A stretch of 64,000 nucleotides of DNA from Gracilibacter sp. BRH_c7a (GCA_001516055.1 LOEZ01000053.1:1-64000); one strand, 5' to 3'; shown: positions 27,031 through 36,149, counted from the stretch's first letter. Notes: a model not told the origin generated them from the sequence alone. Made by a program: numbers and translations.

Positions 27031-28395
27031 TTACCCCCAAAGCTCTTCTTGCGTCGGTACTTTAGCATCTTTCATGTAATAACCGATACGAGTAATATTT
27101 ATTAGATGCTTATAGTCGAAATTCTCTGAAATGCTGTTATTGCCCCATGATCCACAGCCTAATGTAGTAGTAGGCGCAAACCCATTATAGAAACTGCCTC
27201 CATTCATAGTTGAGCAGATCTGATTAATCAGGACCCGACTGACCGGAACCACATTAGCTGCATATTCTATGTTCTCTCTGTTATCTGAATGGATAGCAAT
27301 GGAGTGACCTTTACCTTCTACTTCTAAATTGGAAATTGCAATATCTACAGCTTCCTTAAAAGTCTTATATTTGTAAGAGGAAATTACTGCACACATTTTT
27401 TCTTTACTAAGCAGATCTTCACTGCCAATCCCTTCAGCTTCTACTACAATCAACTTAGTTCCATCGGGAATCTTAATTCCTGCGGTTTCAGCCACTTTAG
27501 CAATCGACTGTCCTACCAGATCTTTATTCATAACCCCATTAATGAACAGAGCCTTGGTTAACTTTTCTCTTTCCTGTGGATTATCAATAAAATAAGCACC
27601 GTTAGCCTTTATCTCATCAATAGCCTGTGCATAATCTTCTTCATGAACGATAATCGTTTGTTCGCCAGAGCAGATAATACCGTTATCAAAAATTCTTCCG
27701 GCAACAATCTTGGGGATAGAGTCTTTCAAATCAACGCCTTTATCAATGATGCATTGGACATTCCCCGCTCCTACCCCATAGGCCGGTTTCCCGCTGCTAT
27801 AAGCTGACTTAACCATACCCATACCACCGGTGGCTACGACAACATCTACTGCACTCATCAATTCACTCGTTAATTCAATGCTAGGTTCATCTATAACCTG
27901 AATAAGGTTTTCTGGGGCATTATATTTGGCTATCGCTTCGTTGAACAGATTGACCAAATATCTGGCACAATTTTTAGCACGCGGGTGCGGAGCGATAATA
28001 ATCGAGTTTCTTCCTTTTAAAGCGGCCATCGAATTCGCCATTGGAGTTACAATGGGATTGGTACATGGAGTGATTACTCCAACAACTCCCATGGGCCTGG
28101 CAACCTCCACTACCCCTGTTTCCTCATCATATTTGATAATTCCAACCGTTTTCTTGGTTTTAAGATGATTCCAAATAATACTGGATTTACCCCTGTTTTT
28201 CTTAATTTTATCTTCATATACTCCCATCCGGCTTTCATCCGCAGCCATCCGAGCTAATTCTTCGGCATGATCATATACCACTCTGGCAATTGCCTTCACA
28301 ACAACATCCACTTGCTGTTGATTGAACTTCTCAAATTCTTTCTGAGCAATTCTTGATTTGTCGATAAGCGATTTAATCAAATCATTGTTTTCCAT
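27031..28395 (-). CDS. CoA-acylating aldehyde dehydrogenase
   Basis: An aldehyde dehydrogenase of about 454 residues related to EutE, the ALDH half of AdhE and sulfoacetaldehyde dehydrogenase (acylating). The catalytic cysteine is in NGIICSGEQT near residue 240, and the nucleotide region VVATGGMGMVKSAYSSGKP is near 190. It oxidises an aldehyde to acyl-CoA with NAD. The ATG at 28395 is chosen because GGAGGT sits just before it and overlaps the alternative ATG at 28410. Downstream are sucC and sucD; upstream, across a 150-base spacer, is the acetoin-type dehydrogenase complex. Acetaldehyde is the most economical substrate. Confidence 0.87.
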   Translation of the reverse strand: MENNDLIKSLIDKSRIAQKEFEKFNQQQVDVVVKAIARVVYDHAEELARMAADESRMGVYEDKIKKNRGKSSIIWNHLKTKKTVGIIKYDEETGVVEVARPMGVVGVITPCTNPIVTPMANSMAALKGRNSIIIAPHPRAKNCARYLVNLFNEAIAKYNAPENLIQVIDEPSIELTSELMSAVDVVVATGGMGMVKSAYSSGKPAYGVGAGNVQCIIDKGVDLKDSIPKIVAGRIFDNGIICSGEQTIIVHEEDYAQAIDEIKANGAYFIDNPQEREKLTKALFINGVMNKDLVGQSIAKVAETAGIKIPDGTKLIVVEAEGIGSEDLLSKEKMCAVISSYKYKTFKEAVDIAISNLEVEGKGHSIAIHSDNRENIEYAANVVPVSRVLINQICSTMNGGSFYNGFAPTTTLGCGSWGNNSISENFDYKHLINITRIGYYMKDAKVPTQEELWG

Positions 28396-28445
28396 TTCTT
28401 TTACCTCCATCTAATTTAGTCTCGTCTAGATATGTCTCAAGCACT

Positions 28446-28489
28446 ATTGTCCGTTCGCACACGCTACATTGTCCGTTCGCACACGCTAC
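28446..28489. repeat. Tandem direct repeat, 2 x 22 bases
   Basis: Two perfect adjacent copies of a 22-base unit (28446-28467 and 28468-28489), more GC-rich than the surroundings, with the first few bases of a third copy. They lie in the spacer between lpdA and the aldehyde dehydrogenase gene. It may be an operator, an mRNA processing site or a recent slippage duplication. Confidence 0.85.
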
Positions 28490-28564
28490 ATTGATACGCA
28501 ATTTCGCTTAACGTGCTCTCTCTACAATTGTGCTTTTCGACTTCATTCACTCAAAATTTATGAT

Positions 28565-29983
28565 TTAGACTGAATGAATCGCCTTGCCTAAAGCGGCGTG
28601 AAACGCTTCTGGGATAATCTCCGCTACCGTTGGATGGGGATGAACGGCCCAGGGAATCTCTTCAGCAGTGGCTTCCAGGCTCATAGCCAGAACGGATTCT
28701 GAAATCATATCGGTGGCATGAATGCCATAAATATGAACTCCTACAATTTCTTCATACTTGGCCTCAACAATTACTTTAATGAGTCCTTCTGCTGTACCCT
28801 CAACAGTAGCTTTGCCGTTTGCTGCCAGAGGGAATTTTCCAACTTTAATTTCTCCGTATTTTTCTTTAGCCTGTTGTTCAGTTAAGCCAACTGAAGCAAT
28901 TTCCGGATGAACATAAATACAAGATGGTATCTTGGAATAATCAATGACATGGTTATTTCCTAGAATGTTTTCCACTGCGATAATCCCTTCCATCGAAGCT
29001 GTATGAGCCAGCATGGAAACACCATTGACATCACCGATTGCATAGATACCCGGGATATTGGTGCGTAAACCTGAGTCTGTTTCGATAGCCTTGCGGTTCA
29101 TATTCAGACCCAATGTCTCTAAATTAAGCCCTTCGGTATTCGGAACCCTTCCAATGGATACCAAAACCTTGTTACCATCTACTTTTTTCTTGGAACCGGC
29201 ATGTTCAAAGTAAACTTCGGTCCCTGCTATATTGGTTACCTTAGCCTCTGTGAAAATATCTATTCCGTGCTTCTGCAGCATCTTGGTGACTTGGGAGGTG
29301 ATTTCTTCATCTACCATTGGTAGAATACGATCCATCATTTCTACTACGGTTACCTTAGTACCAAGGTTCGCATAGATATAGGCGAATTCTATCCCGATAA
29401 CCCCGCCGCCTATAACTACCATGCTTTTAGGAATCTCAGTGATTTCTAAAGCTTCTTCACTAGTAATAATCGTGGTGCAAACATCCCGGGTGGTACAGGG
29501 CGCATGACAAGGACAATACTCTCCACCACTAATGGATACCGGCAGTTTAGCAGGGATCGAACCCGTAGCAATAATAATATTTTCAGCCTCAACTTGCTCT
29601 TCATCTACTTTTAGATTTTTCTTATCAATAAAGGAAGCATTTCCTTTGAAGACTTTTACTCCATTTGCCTTAAGCAGAGCACCTACTCCACCGGTAAGCT
29701 GTTTAACCACCTTGGTTTTTCGCTGTTGAAGTTTAATCATATCGATACCTGCTCCAGCGGTTTCTACACCTATGACTCCAAAGTCGTTGCATTTCTTTAC
29801 TGAATTCAAGATTTCCACGCTTTTTATCATAGTTTTGGTGGGAATACATCCTTGATTCAAACAGACTCCACCCAGGCTTTCTTTTTCAATTAGGCATACT
29901 TTTTTTCCACTTTGGGCCGCTTTAATCGCAGCTACATATCCTCCTGGGCCGCCGCCGATAACAGCGACATCGAACTTTTCCAT
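28565..29983 (-). CDS. lpdA: Dihydrolipoyl dehydrogenase (E3), with cysteine-rich insert
   Basis: A 472-residue flavoprotein disulfide reductase that reoxidises lipoyl groups of the E2 subunit with NAD. It has the FAD motif VIGGGPGGYVAAIKAA near residue 8, the redox disulfide GGVCLNQGCIPTK near 39, an NAD motif VVIGGGVIGIEFAYI near 188 and the C-terminal His-Glu pair (HPHPTVAEIIPEA near 450). An extra segment near residues 150-168 carries four cysteines (CPCHAPC followed by RDVC) between the FAD and NAD domains. I do not know this insert from standard E3 proteins. It follows the E2 gene by 14 bases. Confidence 0.92.
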   Translation of the reverse strand: MEKFDVAVIGGGPGGYVAAIKAAQSGKKVCLIEKESLGGVCLNQGCIPTKTMIKSVEILNSVKKCNDFGVIGVETAGAGIDMIKLQQRKTKVVKQLTGGVGALLKANGVKVFKGNASFIDKKNLKVDEEQVEAENIIIATGSIPAKLPVSISGGEYCPCHAPCTTRDVCTTIITSEEALEITEIPKSMVVIGGGVIGIEFAYIYANLGTKVTVVEMMDRILPMVDEEITSQVTKMLQKHGIDIFTEAKVTNIAGTEVYFEHAGSKKKVDGNKVLVSIGRVPNTEGLNLETLGLNMNRKAIETDSGLRTNIPGIYAIGDVNGVSMLAHTASMEGIIAVENILGNNHVIDYSKIPSCIYVHPEIASVGLTEQQAKEKYGEIKVGKFPLAANGKATVEGTAEGLIKVIVEAKYEEIVGVHIYGIHATDMISESVLAMSLEATAEEIPWAVHPHPTVAEIIPEAFHAALGKAIHSV

Positions 29984-29997
29984 TTTCCTCTCTCCTA

Positions 29998-31398
29998 TCA
30001 GACGATTATGCTAAACGGCTTTTCTATTAAGTCTTTTACCTTATTAATAAAGCGTGTAGCTGTCATGCCGTCGATAATCCGATGATCTACAGACAACGTC
30101 ATTTTCAAAATGGGTTTGATCACAACTTTATCTTCTCCGTTTTCTTCAACCACTACCGGAGTTTTCTTGGCAGCACTGATACTGAGGATTCCGGCTTCGG
30201 GCGGGTTAATAATTGCTGTGAAATTCTCAATACCAAACATCCCAAGATTAGAAATCGTGAATGTTCCGCCTTGATATTCATGAGGTAATAACTTACCGTT
30301 GCGGGCTTTACCAGCTAGACTCTGACTTTCCTGGGCAATTTGAGTAAGTTTCTTATTCTGTGCTTTCCTTATAACCGGCACAATCAGCCCCGATTCTAAC
30401 CCGATTGCCACCCCGATATTAACGTCTTCATATTGAATGATTTCATTCCCTTGTAAAGATGAATTCAACTCTGGGTACTCTTGCAAAGCCTTAATCAGTG
30501 CTCCAATAATAAAATCGTTAATGGAGACTTTAGTTTCCTGGGCAGAGTTAACTTGAGCACGAAGATCCATAAGATTGGAAACATCTACAGATGTCGTGAA
30601 GTAAAGATGAGGAGCCGTAAATTTACTTTGAGAAAGTCGATCCCCAATGATTTTTCTCATTCCCGAGTAACTTACTTTCTGACGTACGGCTCTCTCATCG
30701 GAGGGGTCTGTTTGGACTTGAGTCTCTACCTTTTTACTGTCTATGTCCTTATTGAGGATGTTTAACACATCATCTTTGGTAATTTTGCCACCAATACCTG
30801 TTCCTTGAAGATTAGCAACATTGACCTTGTTCTCCTGAGCAATCTTATCTGCCAATGGCGTAATCTTGTAATGATTATTTTCAAGATACTTCTCAATGTC
30901 TTTTGCAGTAATTCCACCTTGGAATCCTGTTCCTTGAATCCCTAGATTAGCTATATCCAGGTTATTTTCCGCAATAACTTTTCTAGCTTTTGGAGTTAGC
31001 TTTAATTCTGTAATTACTGATGTGGGAACTTGCGTTTCTTCAATCGGAGCTTGTACTGCGATATTACTGGCATCACTGGTTTCTGCTTGTGCTGAATCTG
31101 GCATTTGTTCCATACCAAGCTGAGCCATCGCTTGTTTGAGAATCTGCTCGATATTTTCATCAGCTTCGCCGATTATGGCAATCGGTAGAATAACCGGAAC
31201 AGTTTCGCCTTCAGGAGCTAGTAGTTTACGGACCGTTCCGTCACATGTGCTTTCTATTTCCATTACAGTCTTATCTGTAGAGATCTCAACAAGGACATCT
31301 CCTTTATTAATGAGTTCTCCTTCTTTCTTATGCCACTGAACGATTTGTCCTGTTTCCATATTGAATCCTAGTTTGGGCATCAGGACTAAATTTGCCAT
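29998..31398 (-). CDS. acoC: Dihydrolipoamide acyltransferase (E2) of acetoin-type dehydrogenase
   Basis: An E2 subunit of about 466 residues. One N-terminal lipoyl domain has the lipoylated lysine in EISTDKTVMEIES near residue 42. Two peripheral-subunit-binding domains follow (LTPKARKVIAENN near 132 and ITPLADKIAQENK near 180). The C-terminal acyltransferase domain ends with the catalytic DHRIIDGMTATRF. Two binding domains are unusual but seen in some clostridial E2 proteins. The ATG at 31398 follows GGGAG. It accepts the acyl group from E1 and forms acyl-CoA. Confidence 0.9.
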   Translation of the reverse strand: MANLVLMPKLGFNMETGQIVQWHKKEGELINKGDVLVEISTDKTVMEIESTCDGTVRKLLAPEGETVPVILPIAIIGEADENIEQILKQAMAQLGMEQMPDSAQAETSDASNIAVQAPIEETQVPTSVITELKLTPKARKVIAENNLDIANLGIQGTGFQGGITAKDIEKYLENNHYKITPLADKIAQENKVNVANLQGTGIGGKITKDDVLNILNKDIDSKKVETQVQTDPSDERAVRQKVSYSGMRKIIGDRLSQSKFTAPHLYFTTSVDVSNLMDLRAQVNSAQETKVSINDFIIGALIKALQEYPELNSSLQGNEIIQYEDVNIGVAIGLESGLIVPVIRKAQNKKLTQIAQESQSLAGKARNGKLLPHEYQGGTFTISNLGMFGIENFTAIINPPEAGILSISAAKKTPVVVEENGEDKVVIKPILKMTLSVDHRIIDGMTATRFINKVKDLIEKPFSIIV

Positions 31399-31437
31399 CT
31401 TCTTCTCTCCCTTCAAACCACGATTATTTCTTCATAA

Positions 31438-32430
31438 TTACTGTCTGGCCATTTCTTTGGACTTTTGATAAATCTTTTTCGTATCAGGAATAATCGGGAA
31501 CTCCAAAGCAGGGCTAAAAGGAAATGGTACGTCCTCAGTCCCTAAACGCATCATAGGATAATCCAAGTCATAGAAAACATCTTCCATAACCTTCATTCCT
31601 ATCTCTGCTCCTACTCCAAAGCTAAGATGTCCTTCATCAACAATCAGTAATCTTCCCGTCTTCTTAACGGAATCAATAATCGTTTGTTTATCAAAGGGAA
31701 CAAGGGTTCGAATATCAATAACCTCAACATAGATATTGTCTTTAGCCAATTCCTGCGCAGCTTCCAGAGACCTCATTACCATACTCGAGGTAGCGGCAAT
31801 TGTTAACCGATCTCCTTCGTTCACTATATTTGCTTGGCCCAAGGGAATGGTATATTCGCCAACAGGTACAGAATATTTCTTATTGTATTCCATCTTGTGT
31901 TCCATAAATATGACCGGATTATCATCTCGAATTGCAGTTTTCAAGAGTCCTTTTAATTCGGCAGCTGTAGAAGGGACTACCACTTTTAAGCCTGGAATAT
32001 GCGCCACCCACGCTTGAAGACTTTGAGAATGCTGGGCAGCAGAAGATCTTCCTCCTCCAATAGTGGTTCTAATTGTTAAGGGCACTTTGACTTGCCCTCC
32101 AGACATATATCTGATTTTAGCAGCTTGATTGGCTATCTGATCCATTCCTAGAGACATAAAATCGGAGAACATAATTTCGATAATTGGTCTTAATCCCGTT
32201 ATGGCAGCCCCTACTCCCAAGCCGACTATACCAAGCTCAGAAATTGGAGAATCCTTAACTCGCCAATCACCGTATTTGTCTCTTAACCCAACTGTTGCTT
32301 TAAAGTTACCTCCAATGATTCCAACATCTTCTCCCATCAGAATTACGTTTTCGTCACGGGCCATTTCTTCGTCAATTGCTTCAGCAACAGCTTGAGCATA
32401 AGTAATTTCTTTAAATTTATCTTGTGTCAT
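31438..32430 (-). CDS. acoB: Acetoin/2-oxoacid dehydrogenase E1 component, beta subunit
   Basis: A transketolase-like beta subunit of about 330 residues. It contains the family sequences VILMGEDVG near residue 29, MFSDFMSLGMDQIANQAAK near 87 and IRTTIGGGRSSAAQHSQ near 118. The latter is close to the AcoB/PdhB active-site His region. The ATG at 32430 with AAAGGGGA just upstream is chosen over an open extension to 32511, which would overlap the E1-alpha gene. It pairs with the alpha subunit encoded 23 bases upstream. Confidence 0.9.
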   Translation of the reverse strand: MTQDKFKEITYAQAVAEAIDEEMARDENVILMGEDVGIIGGNFKATVGLRDKYGDWRVKDSPISELGIVGLGVGAAITGLRPIIEIMFSDFMSLGMDQIANQAAKIRYMSGGQVKVPLTIRTTIGGGRSSAAQHSQSLQAWVAHIPGLKVVVPSTAAELKGLLKTAIRDDNPVIFMEHKMEYNKKYSVPVGEYTIPLGQANIVNEGDRLTIAATSSMVMRSLEAAQELAKDNIYVEVIDIRTLVPFDKQTIIDSVKKTGRLLIVDEGHLSFGVGAEIGMKVMEDVFYDLDYPMMRLGTEDVPFPFSPALEFPIIPDTKKIYQKSKEMARQ

Positions 32431-32452
32431 TTCTGTTTCTCCCCTTTCTAAT

Positions 32453-33421
32453 TTAAGAGTAGATGTCTTCAAAGGCTTCACTGGGATCGGGGTATGGACT
32501 ATTTTTAGCAAATTCTACTGCTTCTTTAATCTCTTGAACTATCGATGTTTCCAAATCTGCAATTGCTTTTTTCGTGGTTTTCTTTTCTTTTAATAACGCT
32601 TCCTTGAAACATATAAGCGGACACTTGGCTTTCCATTCATCTTCTTCTTCTCGGCTTCTATATTCCAGTCCTGGATCTCCAACATGGTGACCCTTATGTC
32701 GATAAGTCTTACATTCAATCAATGTTGGTCCATTACCCTCTCGAGCATAATCAACAGCCTCTTTAACAGTTTCATAGACCTTTAATACATTATTGCCGTC
32801 TATACTTAACCCTTTCATGCCGTATGCTTTTGCTCTTTCGGAGAGATCTGCGACCTTTGTCACTCTTTTTAGCCCTACCGAAATACCATAGAGGTTGTTT
32901 TCAATTACGTAAACTATGGGTAAATCCCAAGCCGCTGCCATATTTAAACTCTCATGAAATGATCCTTCATTGGTCGCTGAATCTCCCATGAAACATATGG
33001 TTACTTGTTTGGTATCTTTGATCTTGGCCATATAAGCTGCACCAGTGGCGATTGGTATGCCTCCACCAACCACTCCATTGGCTCCCAAAATTCCTTTATC
33101 AAGGGTTACAATATGCATGGAACCTGCTTTCCCTTTGCAATATCCATCTTTTTTACCAAGTATTTCAGCCATCATTTTCTTGGTATCTGCGCCTCTTGCA
33201 ATTAAATGTCCATGTCCCCTATGCGTGCTACCGATGAAATCTTTATCTTCCAGAGTAGCACAAGCACCTGTGGCGACTGCTTCTTCTCCGATATAAAGAT
33301 GGGCTAAGCCAGGCATTAGTCCAATCTTATATAATTCGAAAACTTGCTCTTCAAATTCCCGTATTCTGAACATGGTGGCATATAGGTTTGTTAAAAAATT
33401 CTCTTGATATGAACTCTTCAT
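32453..33421 (-). CDS. acoA: Acetoin/2-oxoacid dehydrogenase E1 component, alpha subunit
   Basis: A 322-residue thiamine-diphosphate enzyme subunit. The ThDP motif runs from GDSATNEGSFHES to the Asn pair in VIENN (residues 150-185). The stretch SMHIVTLDKGILGANGVVGG near 105 is closer to acetoin dehydrogenase AcoA than to pyruvate dehydrogenase PdhA. The likely reaction is cleavage of acetoin or a similar alpha-hydroxyketone into an aldehyde and an acyl group for E2. The following genes (acylating aldehyde dehydrogenase and CoA ligase) would use both products. It starts an E1alpha-E1beta-E2-E3 set. Confidence 0.9.
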   Translation of the reverse strand: MKSSYQENFLTNLYATMFRIREFEEQVFELYKIGLMPGLAHLYIGEEAVATGACATLEDKDFIGSTHRGHGHLIARGADTKKMMAEILGKKDGYCKGKAGSMHIVTLDKGILGANGVVGGGIPIATGAAYMAKIKDTKQVTICFMGDSATNEGSFHESLNMAAAWDLPIVYVIENNLYGISVGLKRVTKVADLSERAKAYGMKGLSIDGNNVLKVYETVKEAVDYAREGNGPTLIECKTYRHKGHHVGDPGLEYRSREEEDEWKAKCPLICFKEALLKEKKTTKKAIADLETSIVQEIKEAVEFAKNSPYPDPSEAFEDIYS

Positions 33422-33444
33422 TTTTCATCTCCCTTTCAAATCAA

Positions 33445-34848
33445 TCATTTCTCTAGTTTTAATGACTTTACTTCTGCTGAAACCGGCATGGGACTATTTA
33501 TTAAATCTCTTTGCGTTTTGATAAACCATTGATAAGATAAAACAAGCATCATAATCATTACTGGCAGTAACAGCAAGGAGACTGTATTTCCTTCACAAAG
33601 TTTAATGATCCAAAATCTTAATAGATTCCCTCCCTCAAGAAAACTGGTGATTAACCCTTCAACCTCTAAAAAATCTAGTTTAGGATTTTGATATAGCCTT
33701 GTTAATGTAATAGCCAGATAAGACGCTACATATATTTTTCCTATAATAATCGGTATCCCAATCACGAGTGAGCGAAAGACGTTTCCTCTCGTGACAACTA
33801 CAATCATGACAATAGCACTACTGATATTTGCTAATTCACCAAAGGGAATAAAATTGGCTCCTGGAAGAATAAAAGCAAAAAACAGTGCAATTGGCATAAG
33901 AAGAATTCCTGTAACAATGACCGAATCGTATTTCATTAGAACTGCATAGTGTAGACCGATATAATTTTTTCGACCGGCTTTTAACTTTTTTTCCGAAAAA
34001 ACTTTAATCCCCTCGGAGATCGGAATAAGACCGTTGGCGATAATCCCGCTCATTACTGGAATTAAATAACTAACTCCTGCAATCTCTACCCCTAATTGCA
34101 TCGTGTTTTTAATCCCATAGCCTGCACTTAATCCCAATAAGATCCCGAAGACAAAACCTATGGTGATTGGTTCTCCCAATATCCCCAACCTGTTCTTCAT
34201 GGTTTCTGAGTCCAGATTTATTTTATTAATAATAGGTACTCTATCTATGATTTGGTTACCAATTACTCCAAGCGGTAGATAAGACTGGCCGGAAAAAGTG
34301 GTGATCGAAATACCTGATAATCCTGTAAGCCGTTCAACAGCCGGAGCACTCCAATCCGCAAATTTCAGTGTCAAAACTGCTGCTAATGTTGTCGCGATAG
34401 TTGCTAATAAAATATTGTGGGTAGTTTCATATACCAAAGTTCCTGCCATAATAAAGTGCCAATAATTCCAGATATCGATATTGAGCGTCTCTGTGAAATT
34501 GACAAGGAGCATCAAAAGATTTATTCCAAAAATCAGGATTACATAAATCGGTGCAATTTTGTTTGCCCAAGCTATTGCGGATAGAGGTGTCCACCCCACA
34601 TCCAGAACATTCAAGTGTACTCCTGTTCGAACTATCAGCATTTTTAGTGCTGGTTCGATACTTTCGATAAAGTAGCCAAAAACAATAAATATTCCTAAAA
34701 AACCAATTCCTATTAAAAGCGAAGAATGGATTGCCTTCGCAAATGGAAGGCGGAATAACCAAGAAAAAAGGAAGATAATAATTGGTAATAAAACGTACGG
34801 TTTCAAGGATGAAAGTTGGATTAGAGCATTGGAGAAAACATCAACCAT
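33445..34848 (-). CDS. GatC-like PTS EIIC membrane protein without EIIA/EIIB
   Basis: A 467-residue polytopic membrane protein (about eleven to twelve helices) that resembles the galactitol-type PTS permease EIIC (GatC). Family-like features are the TGVHLNVLDVGW stretch near residue 75 and the IPVMSGIIANGLIPISEGIK run near 258. No EIIA, EIIB, HPr or EI gene is in the window, so it cannot work as a normal phosphotransferase permease from local genes. It may be a secondary transporter or borrow EIIAB encoded elsewhere. It sits between the M24-fold hydrolase gene and acoA, suggesting uptake of the substrate of this operon. Confidence 0.75.
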   Translation of the reverse strand: MVDVFSNALIQLSSLKPYVLLPIIIFLFSWLFRLPFAKAIHSSLLIGIGFLGIFIVFGYFIESIEPALKMLIVRTGVHLNVLDVGWTPLSAIAWANKIAPIYVILIFGINLLMLLVNFTETLNIDIWNYWHFIMAGTLVYETTHNILLATIATTLAAVLTLKFADWSAPAVERLTGLSGISITTFSGQSYLPLGVIGNQIIDRVPIINKINLDSETMKNRLGILGEPITIGFVFGILLGLSAGYGIKNTMQLGVEIAGVSYLIPVMSGIIANGLIPISEGIKVFSEKKLKAGRKNYIGLHYAVLMKYDSVIVTGILLMPIALFFAFILPGANFIPFGELANISSAIVMIVVVTRGNVFRSLVIGIPIIIGKIYVASYLAITLTRLYQNPKLDFLEVEGLITSFLEGGNLLRFWIIKLCEGNTVSLLLLPVMIMMLVLSYQWFIKTQRDLINSPMPVSAEVKSLKLEK

Positions 34849-34885
34849 TTGAAATGCCCCCCCTAAATAATTTGGTTTGGATATT

Positions 34886-34919
34886 TGTAAAAGAGGGTGG
34901 GGAGATACCCTCTTTTACA
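34886..34919 (-). terminator. Hairpin between the M24-fold gene and the GatC-like gene
   Basis: A perfect 13-bp stem (34886-34898 with 34907-34919) with an eight-base loop, beginning 19 bases past the M24-fold gene stop codon. The right arm on the minus strand ends in a TTTTACA run. It likely gives partial termination or 3'-end protection between the first and second genes of the operon. Confidence 0.65.
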
Positions 34920-34937
34920 TTCCAATCTATCAATCAA

Positions 34938-36149
34938 TTAGTAATTCCAAGTAGACAAAAGTTCCTCACAAGGGAATTTGGTAATAATCTTACAACCATC
35001 TTCAGTAATAACAATTTGCTCTTCGATTCTTGCTGCATCTTCGCCCTCTGCATAATAGGTTTCTAGGGCAAGATGCATTCCTACTTGAAGTATTTCAGGA
35101 TGTTTTATAGAATGCTGATGCCCTATAACCGGTTTAGCCCAGTGAGAGATTCCAATTCCATGACCAAGTTCTAGAGCCAGTGTTTCAAACTCATCATTGT
35201 AGCCAAGTTCTTTGTAAGTTGGCCAGCATTTTACAATATCGCCAGTTGATGCCCCAGGCTTAGCCAATTTAATTGAAGCTTGTAACCAATCATAGGCTTG
35301 TTTATAAACTCTTTTTTGTCTTTCTGTCGGTCTTCCACAGACAAAAGTACGGTAATAGCAAGTTTTATAACCATTAAAATCACTTACGACATCGAGAAAT
35401 ACCATATCTCCAGGTCTAATGATTCTGTCTGAGCAGTCATGAGGGTGTGGATAAGCACGATCACCGCTGATAACATTAACATTATGAACATTTTCAGCTC
35501 CAAGCTCGTATAAGCGTTTTCTCATTAAAGCATTGATTTCATTTTCGCGCACACCGGGCTTAATAGCGGTAAAGACATCATAGTAGGCACCATCAACAAG
35601 CGATGCAGAAACTTCAAGTAATTGAATTTCTTCTTTTGTTTTGATCATTTGAGCATCAATCATCGTATTCTGACCATCTACTATATTTAAACCAAATTTT
35701 TGGAAAGCTTTCATCATTGGGACGGTCAGGATATCAACCCCTACAGGTTCTTTTTCTAAATTGTAACTTTTGAGAATATCATAGATATCTTTAATACTGT
35801 TTTCAGCAGCACCACACTCATTAGGCATGGTTCCACGCATATCATTTTTACCTGGCCTAATATCCTTAATCCAAGGTGACAGAGCTTTTTTAGTTCTGAC
35901 AGCACTCCCAATTTCAAAAAGGATCGGTTCTTGGTCCCTAGGTAATAGACAATATCTTCCTAGTTTATTCGTTGTCCATTCTCCCAACTTTGTGCTGGTG
36001 ATATAGCGAACATTGTCTGGATCATACACCAGGAGAGCACCTAGTCCATCTTTTACCATCTGGTCTCTACTCTTTTGCAGTCTGTCTTTCCTCAGTTTGT
36101 CATAGTCAATCCTAATCTCGTGATCTACTGCCATGGTTCCTAAAGTCAT
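34938..36149 (-). CDS. M24-family (creatinase/Xaa-Pro peptidase fold) hydrolase with altered metal site
   Basis: A 403-residue pita-bread-fold protein. The N-terminal creatinase-like domain is followed by the M24 catalytic domain from about residue 165. The usual first metal Asp is present in FLDVVSDFNGYK near 252. The second Asp of the GYxSDxTR motif is replaced: the run reads GYKTCYYRT. The later His (ELGHGIGISH near 323) and Glu residues (EEQIVITEDG near 378) are kept. Loss of one metal ligand is seen in creatinase, which needs no metal, so a peptidase role is doubtful. A strong GGAGG precedes the ATG, and an operator-like site begins 22 bases upstream. Confidence 0.82.
   Translation of the reverse strand: MTLGTMAVDHEIRIDYDKLRKDRLQKSRDQMVKDGLGALLVYDPDNVRYITSTKLGEWTTNKLGRYCLLPRDQEPILFEIGSAVRTKKALSPWIKDIRPGKNDMRGTMPNECGAAENSIKDIYDILKSYNLEKEPVGVDILTVPMMKAFQKFGLNIVDGQNTMIDAQMIKTKEEIQLLEVSASLVDGAYYDVFTAIKPGVRENEINALMRKRLYELGAENVHNVNVISGDRAYPHPHDCSDRIIRPGDMVFLDVVSDFNGYKTCYYRTFVCGRPTERQKRVYKQAYDWLQASIKLAKPGASTGDIVKCWPTYKELGYNDEFETLALELGHGIGISHWAKPVIGHQHSIKHPEILQVGMHLALETYYAEGEDAARIEEQIVITEDGCKIITKFPCEELLSTWNY

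Noticed and set aside
32431-32511. N-terminal extension of E1-beta
   Set aside because: It would overlap the E1-alpha coding end; the ATG at 32430 has a good ribosome site and matches the family start.
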